Below are positions 1 through 9,661 of a stretch of 48,529 bases of DNA, piece by piece. How positions within the stretch are numbered: the stretch's first letter is position 1; each line of letters begins with the position of its first letter. Under the pieces are notes generated by a model. It ran no database searches. It had not been told where the DNA came from and saw only the letters and a list, made by a program, of their open reading frames with translations. Where the stretch lies: positions 1 through 48,529 of the forward strand of contig VSPO01000008.1 in NCBI GenBank assembly GCA_009775375.1, in the 5' to 3' direction. Made by a program: the position numbers and the translations under genes. Source of the DNA: Muribaculaceae bacterium (GTDB taxonomy: Bacteria; Bacteroidota; Bacteroidia; Bacteroidales; Muribaculaceae).

Positions 1-2703
1 CAAACTCTACGCCTAAAAATTTAACACTTCTAATTGCCCAATTTAACATATGCACCGTGCTTTCGGCTTGACCCGATATGTCAACGTTATATCCTACGCT
101 TCCAAAGCGTGTGCCCTTCTTATCAAACCATACGGGTTGCTCACCGACGACTTCCACCTCTACAGTATAATGGTCTTCGGGATACTGTCGGCTCACATAC
201 CTCAATCCCTCCGACGGAGTTTTGCTATAGAAATCCACCAGTTGTGAATGAAGTGTCTTTCCCTTGCTGTCTTTGATACTGATTCTGGCATATCCTCCGT
301 TTTTATCAGTCTTACCATAGAGTTTTATCATTCGTCCATAGAAAGGCACGCTAAGGATATCCCCTTTCTTATCAGAGCTCCAGTTATGTTTCTTTACATT
401 TCCGCCGACTTGTTTTGGCATTGCGGTTTTAACGTCCCATTCCGACCAAAATTCAGGTATGCTTATAGAATCTCCATTGACTTCAATTGGCATCCATACG
501 TAAGTGGCGGCTGAAGCCTGATGAGAAAACGACCAACGATCTCCCATAAACATGGGTATTGTGTCTCCATTAACTTTGAGCGGGAATACAAAAGTGGACT
601 GTGAGTTATGTGTCAGGCTTCCCTCCGGGCAAAACAGACCTCTTTTAGTCCAAGGGCCTGATACGGAAGGGGCTGTGAAATAAAAGTTATCGTTACGCTC
701 CCAGCTCGTGAGATTAGATGAAAGAAGAAAATATGTCCAGTCTTTCTTAAACATTGCAGGAGACTCTCCCATCCCTTTGACATTGGCAACCTCCTCAACT
801 ATGCTACGGTAATCCGGACTCAATTTATATATCGGCCCATGATGAATCAGAAGATAGCCCGTTCCGTCTTCGTCATGAAACGTACCCATGTCCCAGCGTT
901 TGATGGGCATACCATTGTATTCGATTGTCCCGAGGAGTTTATAGTCTCCATTTATTTTATCGCACACGGCTATTCCGATATTTGGATCCCGATATTGAAG
1001 ATTGTCGGCGTGCATGAGCATGACATATTCCCCGGTCTGCGGACACTTCATCACTTTTACCCTCTCTCCTACTCTATCGGGGCCTAATATACCCTCTTCC
1101 TGCACAGGAAAGACGACCCTCTCAAATTTCCAGTTGACAAGATCGTCTGAAGAATAGCATCCGAATCCGGGGAATGCATTGCTTTCATCAGATTTATATT
1201 CTCCGAACAGCCAATACCTACCCCCATCCTCAACAATGCACGCCCCGTGCGCATTGACTATGTCTCCGTTTTGGTCATACCATGGAACGCCATTTGCGAT
1301 AATCTTCTCCTCTAAATCCCAGGTCACTCCTGACACTTTTAGATTTTCAATAGCCACGACATTGCTGACGCCTTTCCTGACTTTCCCGACTCTGAGATTC
1401 TCAATCGTGACGTCGTTGACCGGAAGTTCAGGATTTCCCTTTAGGTCATAGATTATATCGGCATTGCCACACTCCACATTGCTAATATGGATTCCGTCAA
1501 TTTTTGTCAACCTTTTTTCAAGAGTTGGCACAAGATTTTTCCATTGATAAAGCACTTCAGTGTCAATTTCAAGAACGCTTTTGACGTCTCCGGTCTTAAC
1601 CCTGTCCATGTATATATTTTCGACAAATCCACCTCTACGATGGTTGGTCTTTACAAAGGAAAGCCTATGGACCGACACCGGAGCCTCGCAATCATGCATA
1701 TAGACATTTCTCACTCCTCCGGAAATCTCACTACCGATTCCAAGCAATACGTGTCCGGCCAGAATCTTGCAATTCCTGACAACTATATTCTCCGATGGAG
1801 TGCCGAGCCGCCAAGCATCCTGGTTACGTCCCGATTTTATGACCACGGCATCATCTCCTTGGTCAAACTGACAATTCTCCACAAGAAAATTCCTTGTCAT
1901 GTCGATGTCTATTCCATCGTTGTTATGACCATGAGCCCTTCGTCAAGATTCCGGGCGATACCATTCTCACATAAATACATATGGATTGTCCAAAAAGGAC
2001 TTTCCCTTATCTTGAAGCCATCGAGCAATACGTTCTTCTTACAACGATTGAACTGGATTAGATGAGGCCTAAGATGATTTTCCCCTTTTGCCATCTGGCG
2101 TTTCTTAACCTTTACGTCTGTCGAGGCTGCCATGTAAAGATCGTGAAGAGCATCCATGTGAGGTTTCGGACGCCCAAACCAACTTTTCTAGGTCTCCATC
2201 TCCGGGCTTAGAGTGCCCTCTCCGGTTATCGCCACATTCTCGCATTCCAGGGGATAGACAAGCGGAGAATAATTATAGCATTCCATTCCTTCCCAGGTCG
2301 TGAAGACGGCAGGGAGATAATCGGCCGGCTTGTCGCTGAACCTAAGGACAGCATCCTTTTCAAGGTGGAGGTTGACATTGCTTTTTAGATACACCGGACC
2401 GGTCTTCCAAGTTCCTGCAGGCACAACCACACGTCCGCCTCCTGCCTTATTGCATGCCTTTATAGCCTTCTTGATTGCTTCCGTATTGATTCTGATATCA
2501 TTTTTGACAGTGTCTGCTCCGAAATCCGTTATAAGGAAATCATTATCCGGGAACACATATTCTCTTATTTCCAGCATTTCAAAGGGTGCTTCCACTTTAT
2601 GATAGACATATCCTTTCTTTTCATCGGCATTCGCACTGACATAAGAAAAGGCCACAACTGACGCAACCAGCGACAGCAGCACTAAAAATCGATTCTTGAT
2701 CAT
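1..2703 (-). pseudogene. Broken GH28-GH43 two-domain glycosidase, partial at the left edge
   Basis: Read on the minus strand from ATG 2703, this starts with a signal peptide (about residues 1-26) and a GH28 polygalacturonase-type beta-helix domain. An in-frame TAG lies at 2188-2190, directly before KSWFGRPKPH. The same frame then continues to about 1940, where one base appears to be missing; the next frame picks up with AHGHNNDGIDI and stays open to base 1. GH28 hallmarks are visible: NND, QGDDAVVIKSG and GHVLLGIGSE. From about 1320 to the edge the protein becomes a second, five-bladed-propeller type domain resembling GH43 exo-galactanases (ANGVPWYDQNGDIVNAHG, then a YWLFGE motif). The usual role would be removing side chains from pectin or arabinogalactan in the periplasm. 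The start, both lesions and the open frame were read directly; the family calls are from motif recognition. A sequencing error could explain one lesion, less easily both. The 3' end lies outside the window. Confidence 0.82.
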
Positions 2704-2743
2704 GATTGAATTTATGGTATTGATTAGCTAATATTACTCTTGA

Positions 2744-3106
2744 TTATCCGCGATCATAGTGAGGAAGCGTCTGGGGAATAACCATCGAAATCTCTACGAT
2801 GCCTGCTATGACGCCATTCCGTCGCCATGGGGTCTGATAAATCATTTTTCTTTGCCCCTGCTTTGAGATTGTATATGAATTGCTTTCTCCCGTAGAAAGA
2901 ATATGGCGGATAATATCCTTCGATCTCTCCGAATGGCAGCCCATAAGATCCTTCCCAATCAAGTCGCCATGTTTTTTATATAAAACCTTTGCCGGGGCAT
3001 TCATATAGACGATGACTCCCTCCGCATCACACACCGTGACGGCACAATTCATTTCCTGCGCCCAATCCATTATTCCCTCAATTCCGCAACTGCAATCGAC
3101 ATCCAT
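2744..3106 (-). CDS. Small single PAS-domain protein
   Basis: This 120-residue protein is essentially one PAS fold: VTVCDAEGVIVYMNAPA forms the first strands, and the core helix region holds GKDLMGCHSERS. The Cys-His pair (C57, H58) resembles the CHP-type motif seen in PAS domains attached to DUF438/hemerythrin-like proteins, so haem or another redox ligand is possible but unproven. Four further cysteines lie near the N-terminus (C5, C7, C21, C26). It has no kinase, DNA-binding or membrane part, so it must work through a partner. The gene starts three bases after the stop of the Crp/Fnr-family gene and is almost certainly co-transcribed with it, which suggests a joint redox- or gas-sensing role. 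That role is inference. Confidence 0.8.
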   Translation of the reverse strand: MDVDCSCGIEGIMDWAQEMNCAVTVCDAEGVIVYMNAPAKVLYKKHGDLIGKDLMGCHSERSKDIIRHILSTGESNSYTISKQGQRKMIYQTPWRRNGVIAGIVEISMVIPQTLPHYDRG

Positions 3107-3109
3107 GAC

Positions 3110-3811
3110 TTATCCAAATTTAGAAATTTTACGCAGCATCGGCACATTGAGAATCTTTATCCGTCGTCCGTCGACCAATATGAGTTTCTCAGCCATAAAA
3201 GTTGTCAGGGTCCGTATGGCGTTGGAAGTGGTCATGTTCGAAAGATTTGCGAGGTCTTCACGGCTCATATAAATTTTCAAAGTAGCCTCGTCGTCTTCAA
3301 GACCATAATTATCTGCAAGAAGCAGAAGTGCTTCGGCAAGACGACCGCGAATATGCTTTTGGGTCAGGTTGACTATCTTGGTGTCGGAGCCTCCAAGGTT
3401 GCGAGAGAGTTCATGGATGAAAAACATGGCCAGATCATTGTTGCCACGTATCAACTTCTCAACCACCTCCATCGGGATACAACCCAACACGGATGCCTCG
3501 AACGCGGCACATGAGGAAACGTATTTTTCATGTGCGAAATAAGCCCTATAGCCAAAATATTGCACGGGACGATATAATCGTAGAATCTGAATCCTGTCGC
3601 CGATTCCGCTCTTATACATCTTGACTTTTCCTTTAAGCAGACACCAGAGGTATTCAGGATCCTCCTGTTCGGCATAAATAATTTGACCTTTCTTATAATG
3701 AAGAATGGTGAAATTGTCGGTCACTGTCCGTTTTTCCTCGGGTGACAGATTCTTCCAAAGATCGGAGAGATCCTCGCTTATGATATGCTCAAGAGTGCTC
3801 TTCTTAATCAT
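3110..3811 (-). CDS. Crp/Fnr-family transcriptional regulator
   Basis: A 233-residue cytosolic regulator with an N-terminal cyclic-nucleotide-binding-like beta-roll (YKKGQIIYAEQEDPEYLWCL and following) and a C-terminal winged helix-turn-helix (MSREDLANLSNMTTSNAIRT). The family typically controls anaerobic or stress genes. The Fnr iron-sulfur cysteine pattern is not evident, and the effector is unknown. I place the start at ATG 3811, preceded by a GGAAGAG stretch. A longer reading from TTG 3934 is disfavoured because that codon overlaps a good -7 promoter box, and because 233 residues is the normal family length. The PAS gene follows three bases after the stop. The gene lies immediately downstream of the menaquinone genes on the same strand but has its own promoter candidate. 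Confidence 0.9.
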   Translation of the reverse strand: MIKKSTLEHIISEDLSDLWKNLSPEEKRTVTDNFTILHYKKGQIIYAEQEDPEYLWCLLKGKVKMYKSGIGDRIQILRLYRPVQYFGYRAYFAHEKYVSSCAAFEASVLGCIPMEVVEKLIRGNNDLAMFFIHELSRNLGGSDTKIVNLTQKHIRGRLAEALLLLADNYGLEDDEATLKIYMSREDLANLSNMTTSNAIRTLTTFMAEKLILVDGRRIKILNVPMLRKISKFG

Positions 3812-3931
3812 CTCTTCCAGAGATTTGGTTAGGTTTGGATTTTCGTTTGTTTTCGAAGAAAAACTAATCGGCAATAAATTAAAATTTATCAGGGAGATTG
3901 GGTTGTCTTCAAAATTGCATGTTTCACAACA

Positions 3932-3939
3932 CAAATTTA
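3932..3939 (-). promoter_or_regulatory. Candidate -7 box (TAAATTTG) for the Crp/PAS pair
   Basis: The minus strand reads TAAATTTG, matching the Bacteroidota -7 consensus TAnnTTTG. The expected TTTG about 20 bases upstream is TTTT here, so only half of the promoter is well matched. It would give a leader of roughly 115 bases before ATG 3811. Confidence 0.45.
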
Positions 3940-4059
3940 TAACATTTTTTTGTAACAGAAAAAAATTTTTATGCTTTTATCCGTAAAATCTCGGTTTTTT
4001 AGATTCAATCCATCTTATCCGCTCTTTTTTCATTCGTTTACAACGAGCGAAACGGGATA

Positions 4060-4995
4060 TTATCTTTTTATCTTTCCGTTCGGCGTACGCTCTAAATGCG
4101 CCTCAATCATTATTCTCTTGGGCATTTCCCACGACCGTAATTCCCTTTGAAGACCGTCTTGCAGTTTATCCTCGTCGATGTCTCCTTTTCCACATTCAAT
4201 TTTAAGAACCACCATATTTCCCCATTTTTCATCCGGAATGGAGGTCACAACATACGGACAGGAAATCAGCTCCGATATTCTCGACTCTATATCGAATGGA
4301 TTTATTTTGCGCCCACCGGATATGATTATATAGTCGTATCTGCCCTCTATTCTAAATTCATTATTTCCTCTGACGCTGGCCAAGTCATTAGTGACAAAAC
4401 GCTTGCCGGTAGTAAAATTTATGACAAGACAACTTCTTTCGTCAAGATCGACAGATATTCCCGGCAAGGTGGCAAACCAATCATATTCCTGCTTTATCTT
4501 TCTGAGTGCGATGTGGGAAGCAGTCTCTGTCATTCCGTAGGTTTCATATGCGCTAAGTTCCGACTCTATGATACGATTTCTGAGACGCTTGTCTATCGGA
4601 CTTCCTCCGATAATGATATTTCTCAATTCAGGCATCATCCCAATGTTATCAAGTATGTGCACCATCTGGGAAGGGACAATTGCAAGCAGGTCGATTGTTT
4701 CATCTGAATTCAAGGCTTGCAACGGGCGATTGGAAGGCGTTTCCCAAGTCAGATGTCCACCACATTCAATTGCCCTGACAGCCATCATTTTCCCTCCTAT
4801 GAAATCAGGCGACACACAGGAATGCAACCGGCTTTCAGAGGAAAGCCCGAAAAAGGAGTTCGTGCGGATCGCGCTTGCCCGCACAAACTCCTTGTCGAGA
4901 CATATCATCTTTGGAAGGCCAGTCGAGCCGGAGGTATGAGCCTCGATACATCGCTCCGAATTTTTCCATTCGTCTATGAACTGTTCAAAAGTCAT
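4060..4995 (-). CDS. menE: o-Succinylbenzoate-CoA ligase (menaquinone synthesis)
   Basis: This 311-residue AMP-forming ligase activates o-succinylbenzoate with ATP and CoA, producing the substrate of MenB. The adenylate-forming motifs are all present: the phosphate-binding loop HTSGSTGLPK near residue 20, YGMTETASH in the middle, the hinge GRYDYIIISGG, and the catalytic lysine segment RTPNGKIKR at the very C-terminus. It is much shorter than the roughly 450-residue proteobacterial enzymes because the region before the P-loop is only about 20 residues; compact MenE proteins are usual in Bacteroidota. It is the last gene of the men group, nine bases after menC. No clear terminator follows. Confidence 0.93.
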   Translation of the reverse strand: MTFEQFIDEWKNSERCIEAHTSGSTGLPKMICLDKEFVRASAIRTNSFFGLSSESRLHSCVSPDFIGGKMMAVRAIECGGHLTWETPSNRPLQALNSDETIDLLAIVPSQMVHILDNIGMMPELRNIIIGGSPIDKRLRNRIIESELSAYETYGMTETASHIALRKIKQEYDWFATLPGISVDLDERSCLVINFTTGKRFVTNDLASVRGNNEFRIEGRYDYIIISGGRKINPFDIESRISELISCPYVVTSIPDEKWGNMVVLKIECGKGDIDEDKLQDGLQRELRSWEMPKRIMIEAHLERTPNGKIKR

Positions 4996-5004
4996 ATTCT
5001 ACAC

Positions 5005-6063
5005 TCAGCTATGCCATCTAAGGTCCTTGAATTGGGTATAATCAAATTTCTCATGGCGACGGTATTTCAATCTGTCGCCTTCAAGTCTTATGGGAGTCAG
5101 GAAATTATCGGTGAAGACGCCGCCGGTTCCGAGCCCTTGCGGTCCGGAAGCTCCGATTTTTGCAGTCCATTGAGCGATGGCATTTAATCCGACATTAGAT
5201 TCGAGAGCGGAAGTGATCCACCATCCTATTCCTCGGTCCCGGGCAAGTTCAATCCATTCCTCTCCTCCTGAAAACCCACCGCTCAGCGCCGGTTTGAGGA
5301 TTATATAGGCAGGCTTGATGATATCGAGGAGCTGCATTTTTTCCTGAGTCGTCGCCTTTCCTATCAATTCCTCGTCGAGGGCTATCGGCAATGGCGAAAC
5401 GTCGCATAGAAAAGCCATTAGCTCGGGATTGCCTGCCTTAATAGGCTGCTCAATGGAATGCACCCCCATGTCTGCAAGCGACTTGAGACGGGGCAAGGCT
5501 TCATCCATTGAAAAGCCTCCATTGGCGTCGACCCTTATCATAAGTTCCCGCTCAGAGAATCGCTTTCTGATAAAAGATATCATCTCCAGCTCCTTTCGCC
5601 AGTCTATCGCCCCTATCTTCAGCTTTATGCAATGGAAGCCGGAGGCAATCTTTTCCTCTATGCGCTCAATCATCCTGTCGAAATCCCCCATCCAAACGAG
5701 TCCGTTGATTTCTATGTCTGCCTCGCCATGGGTAAACCCGGAGGGATAATATATTCCTCTGCATCCTCCGGCAAAGTCGAGAAACGCTTGCTCAAGCCCG
5801 AATTGAATTGAGGAATGACGGGAAAGATCAGTAGGTTTTCCTATCGCAACGTTGGCCATTAATTCAGTCAACTTCCAGACGTAGTTGCCGTCGGCCTCAG
5901 GAGAAAGACCGGGAAAGACAGCCGCCTCCCCGATGCCGAAGTGCAAGGGATTCTCCTCCTCATAGACTTTTATGAGAAACGTAGGTTTCTCTGTCATGAC
6001 CCCGCGCGATGTGCCCCCGGGTTCTTTGAATTTCAGCAGGTAAGGAGCAAATTCAAGCCTCAT
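5005..6063 (-). CDS. menC: o-Succinylbenzoate synthase (menaquinone synthesis)
   Basis: A 352-residue enolase-superfamily enzyme that dehydrates SHCHC to o-succinylbenzoate. The superfamily residues are visible in order: the KLKIG lysine pair, RVDANGGF (metal Asp), EQPIK (metal Glu), ALDEELI (metal Asp) and the later ILKPALSGG lysine. The ATG at 6063 lies one base after the menB stop (TGA 6067-6065) and begins MRLEFAPYLL, which is the normal family start. A longer in-frame reading from 6177 would run 38 residues back through menB and is rejected. The one-base spacing to menB and nine-base spacing to menE indicate tight translational coupling. Confidence 0.94.
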   Translation of the reverse strand: MRLEFAPYLLKFKEPGGTSRGVMTEKPTFLIKVYEEENPLHFGIGEAAVFPGLSPEADGNYVWKLTELMANVAIGKPTDLSRHSSIQFGLEQAFLDFAGGCRGIYYPSGFTHGEADIEINGLVWMGDFDRMIERIEEKIASGFHCIKLKIGAIDWRKELEMISFIRKRFSERELMIRVDANGGFSMDEALPRLKSLADMGVHSIEQPIKAGNPELMAFLCDVSPLPIALDEELIGKATTQEKMQLLDIIKPAYIILKPALSGGFSGGEEWIELARDRGIGWWITSALESNVGLNAIAQWTAKIGASGPQGLGTGGVFTDNFLTPIRLEGDRLKYRRHEKFDYTQFKDLRWHS

Positions 6064-6064
6064 G

Positions 6065-6880
6065 TCAGGGAAATTTTGGGAATTTATCGAAGTCAGGGTC
6101 TCTTTTCTCAAGGAAGGCTTTTTTTCCTTCCTGGGCCTCATCCATAAGATAATACATAAGGGTGGCGTCGCCTGCAAATTCCATCAACCCTTTTTGTCCG
6201 TCGAGCTCGGCATTGAGACCTCTCTTAATCATCCTTATTGCAAGCGGAGAACGCTGCATGATTATCCGGCACCATTCCACCACCTCTTCCTCAAGGCGGT
6301 CAAACGGAACGACTTTGTTGATCATTCCCATCTCAAGCGCCTCTTCAGCCGTGTATTGACGACAAAGATACCATATCTCGCGTGCTTTCTTTTGTCCTAC
6401 ACACCTTGCGAGATATGAAGACCCGAATCCTGCATCAAAGCTCCCGACCTTTGGACCTGTCTGCCCAAAGCGGGCATTCTCCGAAGCGATGGAAAGGTCG
6501 CATATGACGTTCAACACATTGCCCCCGCCTATCGAATAGCCGTTGACCATGGCAATCACTGGTTTCGGTATCGAGCGGATGGCATTATGAAGGTCGAGTA
6601 CGTTCAGGCGCGGAACGCCGTCGGAATCAACGTAGCCTCCTCTCCCCTTCTCGTTCTGATCGCCTCCACTGCAAAAGGCTTTGTCGCCAGCTCCGGTAAG
6701 CACCACTACCCGTATGTCCTGACGTTCGCGACAGATTGCCATGGCATCGAGCATCTCCCTGTTGGTCAGCGGACGAAAAGCGTTGTAGACCTTCGGTCTG
6801 TTTATCGTTATTTTGGCTATCCCTTCGAATTGCTCGAAAAGGATATCTGTATATTCCTTTATCGTTTTCCAATTATACAT
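6065..6880 (-). CDS. menB: 1,4-Dihydroxy-2-naphthoyl-CoA synthase
   Basis: This 271-residue crotonase-fold enzyme closes the second ring of the menaquinone head group from o-succinylbenzoyl-CoA. Diagnostic segments are SGGDQ near residue 70, the oxyanion-hole GYSIGGGNVL, QTGPKVGSFDAGFGSSYLAR and EIWYLCRQY, all strongly conserved in MenB and distinguishing it from generic enoyl-CoA hydratases. Although MenB acts after MenC and MenE in the pathway, here it sits between menD and menC. The ATG at 6880 gives the standard N-terminus and full family length. Confidence 0.96.
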   Translation of the reverse strand: MYNWKTIKEYTDILFEQFEGIAKITINRPKVYNAFRPLTNREMLDAMAICRERQDIRVVVLTGAGDKAFCSGGDQNEKGRGGYVDSDGVPRLNVLDLHNAIRSIPKPVIAMVNGYSIGGGNVLNVICDLSIASENARFGQTGPKVGSFDAGFGSSYLARCVGQKKAREIWYLCRQYTAEEALEMGMINKVVPFDRLEEEVVEWCRIIMQRSPLAIRMIKRGLNAELDGQKGLMEFAGDATLMYYLMDEAQEGKKAFLEKRDPDFDKFPKFP

Positions 6881-6919
6881 AGTTTTTCCTTTATTTGTTT
6901 CTATGTTTCTGATTCTTGA

Positions 6920-8659
6920 TCAAATCTTGCCGGTCTTGCCCATATCTGCCCGGACAGACATATACTCTTTCAGCACATTTGCCCCGACCTTTCCGTCGCA
7001 AGCCACCTTCATGATTTTTCTTTTCCCGGGGCTGAAAAAATAGTCGAGCTGCCCTATGAAGGAATCCTCATTATCGGCTTCAAGATATTCCCACCCATAT
7101 CCTTGGGCAAGCTCTTTCAATGGCAACGACGGCCGAAGACAGAAATATTCTTCCAATTCATCGAGAGAGGATGTCGAAGGAATAAATCTAAAGATCCCAC
7201 CGCCTTGATTGTCAATCACGATGATACGCATCCTGTCAGGAATCCCGGGCAGTCCGAGCGAGCCAATATCATAGGCCATCGACATGTCGCCCGTCACGAG
7301 TAATGTCATTCCTCCGTAGGCCTTGCAACAGCCTATGGAGGTGGATGTGCAGCCGTCGATGCCGGAGACTCCTCTGTTGCAATACGAGGCATGTGGCAAT
7401 TTGTCGCTCAGCAACTGTGCGTAACGGATACTCGTGCCATTAGACAGAAATAAGTTATAGTTTGATGGCAGCAGACCGATAATATGCTTGAATATTCTCA
7501 ATTCACTCCAAGGCGCGGTTTCCACGTATTCCTTTTTTGCATCCATGGCTTCCCGTTTCGCTCTTTCCCAGGCCTTAGAATATGCTTCCGCCTCTCCACA
7601 TCCCTTATTCAAAATAAATTTGCGGGCCCCATTTGCCAATTGCATGAGTGTCCTGGCCGGGTCGGTTTCTATTCGTTTTGTCAGCGACTGGAAGCAGTCG
7701 GTGGTAGTGATATGCTTTCCAATCGACCAATGCTGACATCTATGGCCGTTCCTCCGAAGATATTCCTTAAGTTTTCTGGAGACGAGAGCCCCACCGACGG
7801 AAATCACAATATCCGGAACCATGTCGTCAAGCACCTCCTCCGGGAAAGCGGTCAGCACAGAATCCACGCAACATGCCAATTCGTCAAGATGAAGATTTGA
7901 AAGGGTCTCAGTCATGGCTACGACTCCCGGGAGCGAACAAAATTCTTTGACCGCCTTTTGCATCCTGCTTGACGGAGGAAGGAAGCCCGCGACAAACATC
8001 ACCCGGCTTCCAGCTATCATTCCTGAAAAGGATTTAAGAATCTCCTTGTCGGCAAGGATGTCGGCTTCGACCATCTCTATCGTCCGCACGGGCATAAACT
8101 GACGCAAGGCCTTTCCTCCCAGAGGTTCCCCAAGACTGATATTAATATGCACCGGGCCTTTCCGCCCGGACCGAGCCTCAATCATTGCATCATTGGCAAT
8201 ACGGTTGGCATACCATTGCATTTCCCGATCATTATTGCCGAGCGCCGGGAGCTGATAGCTTTTCTTGACATAGTTGGAAAATGCCTCAAATTGGCGAAGC
8301 GTCTGGGAATCATCCTGGTCGATCCATTGCTGAGGCCTGTCGGCAGAAACCACCACCAATGGGATTGACTGATAGTATGCTTCCGCTATTGCCGGTCCGT
8401 AATTAAGCAGGGCGGTGCCGGAAGTGCAAGCCAATGCCACTGGCTTTTGGCTGACTATCGACATTCCAAGAGCCATAAACGAGGCGGCGCGTTCATCCAC
8501 TGCCATATGTTTGCGCAATTCTTTGCGGGCAGCCGCTGCCAAAAGCAATGGCGCATTGCGCGAACCGGGGGAACACACCACATCCTTCACCCCTTCCCCT
8601 GCCATTACATCGAAAAGGATGCTACAGAATGTTTTATCGGTGTCTAAAATCTGATCCAT
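6920..8659 (-). CDS. menD: SEPHCHC synthase, thiamine-diphosphate enzyme
   Basis: A 579-residue ThDP-dependent enzyme joining 2-oxoglutarate and isochorismate, the first committed menaquinone step. The N-terminal domain has VVCSPGSRNAPLLLA and AVDERAASFMALG (catalytic Glu region). The C-terminal domain has the cofactor motif GDMSMAYDIGSL followed by IDNQGGGIF. It is full length. Its start is three bases downstream of the fmt stop. In many Bacteroidota an isochorismate synthase gene (menF) precedes menD; none is seen here, so isochorismate must be made by an enzyme encoded elsewhere. Confidence 0.95.
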   Translation of the reverse strand: MDQILDTDKTFCSILFDVMAGEGVKDVVCSPGSRNAPLLLAAAARKELRKHMAVDERAASFMALGMSIVSQKPVALACTSGTALLNYGPAIAEAYYQSIPLVVVSADRPQQWIDQDDSQTLRQFEAFSNYVKKSYQLPALGNNDREMQWYANRIANDAMIEARSGRKGPVHINISLGEPLGGKALRQFMPVRTIEMVEADILADKEILKSFSGMIAGSRVMFVAGFLPPSSRMQKAVKEFCSLPGVVAMTETLSNLHLDELACCVDSVLTAFPEEVLDDMVPDIVISVGGALVSRKLKEYLRRNGHRCQHWSIGKHITTTDCFQSLTKRIETDPARTLMQLANGARKFILNKGCGEAEAYSKAWERAKREAMDAKKEYVETAPWSELRIFKHIIGLLPSNYNLFLSNGTSIRYAQLLSDKLPHASYCNRGVSGIDGCTSTSIGCCKAYGGMTLLVTGDMSMAYDIGSLGLPGIPDRMRIIVIDNQGGGIFRFIPSTSSLDELEEYFCLRPSLPLKELAQGYGWEYLEADNEDSFIGQLDYFFSPGKRKIMKVACDGKVGANVLKEYMSVRADMGKTGKI

Positions 8660-8662
8660 AAG

Positions 8663-9637
8663 TCAGACAAATTTAGCGGGAGAATAACCCCTAAGGAATG
8701 CAGAAGCTGGCATCCGTTTCTTGCCCGCGGGCTGGAGCTCCAAAATCTCAAGAAGCCCGTCTCCTGTCTTGACAAACAGCCGGTCTTTTGTTGTCAGCAC
8801 ATCTCCGGGAACTAAATCGCAGATTTCTTCATCTTTTCCACAGATATCATCCTGCTGCGGTTGAGTGGAAAATATCTTGACATCGCATGGAGATGTGGAG
8901 TCGCGGGAATCTGCGAATGTAGTCCATGCGGCAGGATATGGGGAAAGCCCCCTGACGAGATTATGAATCCTGACAGTCTCCTTGTTCCAATCAATATGAC
9001 ACGTCTCCTTGAAAATCTTGGGAGCGGGAAGATACTCTCCTTCCGGCTGCGGACGTGGGCAGACTTCCCCGGCAGCTATCTGGCTGACAGTATTGGCCAC
9101 CATGTCTGCGCCAAGCATCATGAGTCTGTCATGGACATCGCCTACATTATCGGAGGGGAGGATTTCCACCTTTCTCTGTTCGATTATGTCTCCGGTGTCG
9201 ATTTCGTGTTTCAAAAAGAACGTCGTGACCCCCGTCTCAGTGTCTCCGTTGATTACGGCCCAGTTGAGAGGAGCCGCTCCCCTGTATTTTGGAAGGAGCG
9301 AAGCGTGGAGGTTAAACGTCCCTTTCGGAGGCATCGACCATACTACTTCCGGAAGCATCCTGAAGGCTATTACGATGAATAGGTCTGCACCAATCTCTTT
9401 TAGTTCATCCACGAATTCAGCCGATTTCAGTTTTTCCGGCTGAAGCACCCTCAAGCCATTGGCCACGGCATATTTTTTCACGTCGCTCTGTATCATCTTG
9501 TGTCCTCTGCCGGCCACTTTGTCGGGCATCGTCACGACTGCTGCTATATCGCGTCCAGCTTTAAGAAGCCTGTCGAGACTTGCGACTGCAAACTCTGGAG
9601 TGCCGAAAAATACTATCTTAAGTTTTTTTTCTTCCAT
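8663..9637 (-). CDS. fmt: Methionyl-tRNA formyltransferase
   Basis: A 324-residue enzyme that formylates initiator Met-tRNA using 10-formyl-THF. It opens with the Rossmann start LKIVFFGTPEFAVASL. It carries the catalytic block FNLHASLLPKYRGAAP with NWAVINGDTETGV, and IDTGDII with the catalytic Asp, followed by a C-terminal tRNA-binding OB-like domain ending in LRGYSPAKF. I prefer ATG 9637 (MEEKKLK) over an in-frame GTG three codons upstream. It is 24 bases after the chloride channel gene and 3 before menD, so a housekeeping translation gene is embedded in this operon. Confidence 0.95.
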   Translation of the reverse strand: MEEKKLKIVFFGTPEFAVASLDRLLKAGRDIAAVVTMPDKVAGRGHKMIQSDVKKYAVANGLRVLQPEKLKSAEFVDELKEIGADLFIVIAFRMLPEVVWSMPPKGTFNLHASLLPKYRGAAPLNWAVINGDTETGVTTFFLKHEIDTGDIIEQRKVEILPSDNVGDVHDRLMMLGADMVANTVSQIAAGEVCPRPQPEGEYLPAPKIFKETCHIDWNKETVRIHNLVRGLSPYPAAWTTFADSRDSTSPCDVKIFSTQPQQDDICGKDEEICDLVPGDVLTTKDRLFVKTGDGLLEILELQPAGKKRMPASAFLRGYSPAKFV

Positions 9638-9661
9638 AATTTCCACATTTTCAGGGAGGGG

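Noticed and set aside
1487..2065. 192-codon plus-strand open frame
   Set aside because: It lies antisense to the GH28 part of the broken glycosidase, has no domain features, and the opposite strand reads clear GH28 motifs.
2188..2190. TAG as a recoded or read-through codon in the GH28 gene
   Set aside because: A second lesion (frameshift near 1940) in the same gene makes simple decay more likely, and no other gene in the window uses an internal TAG.
3812..3934. N-terminal extension of the Crp/Fnr gene from TTG 3934
   Set aside because: It would overlap a matching -7 promoter box, adds 41 AT-biased codons, and exceeds the normal family length.
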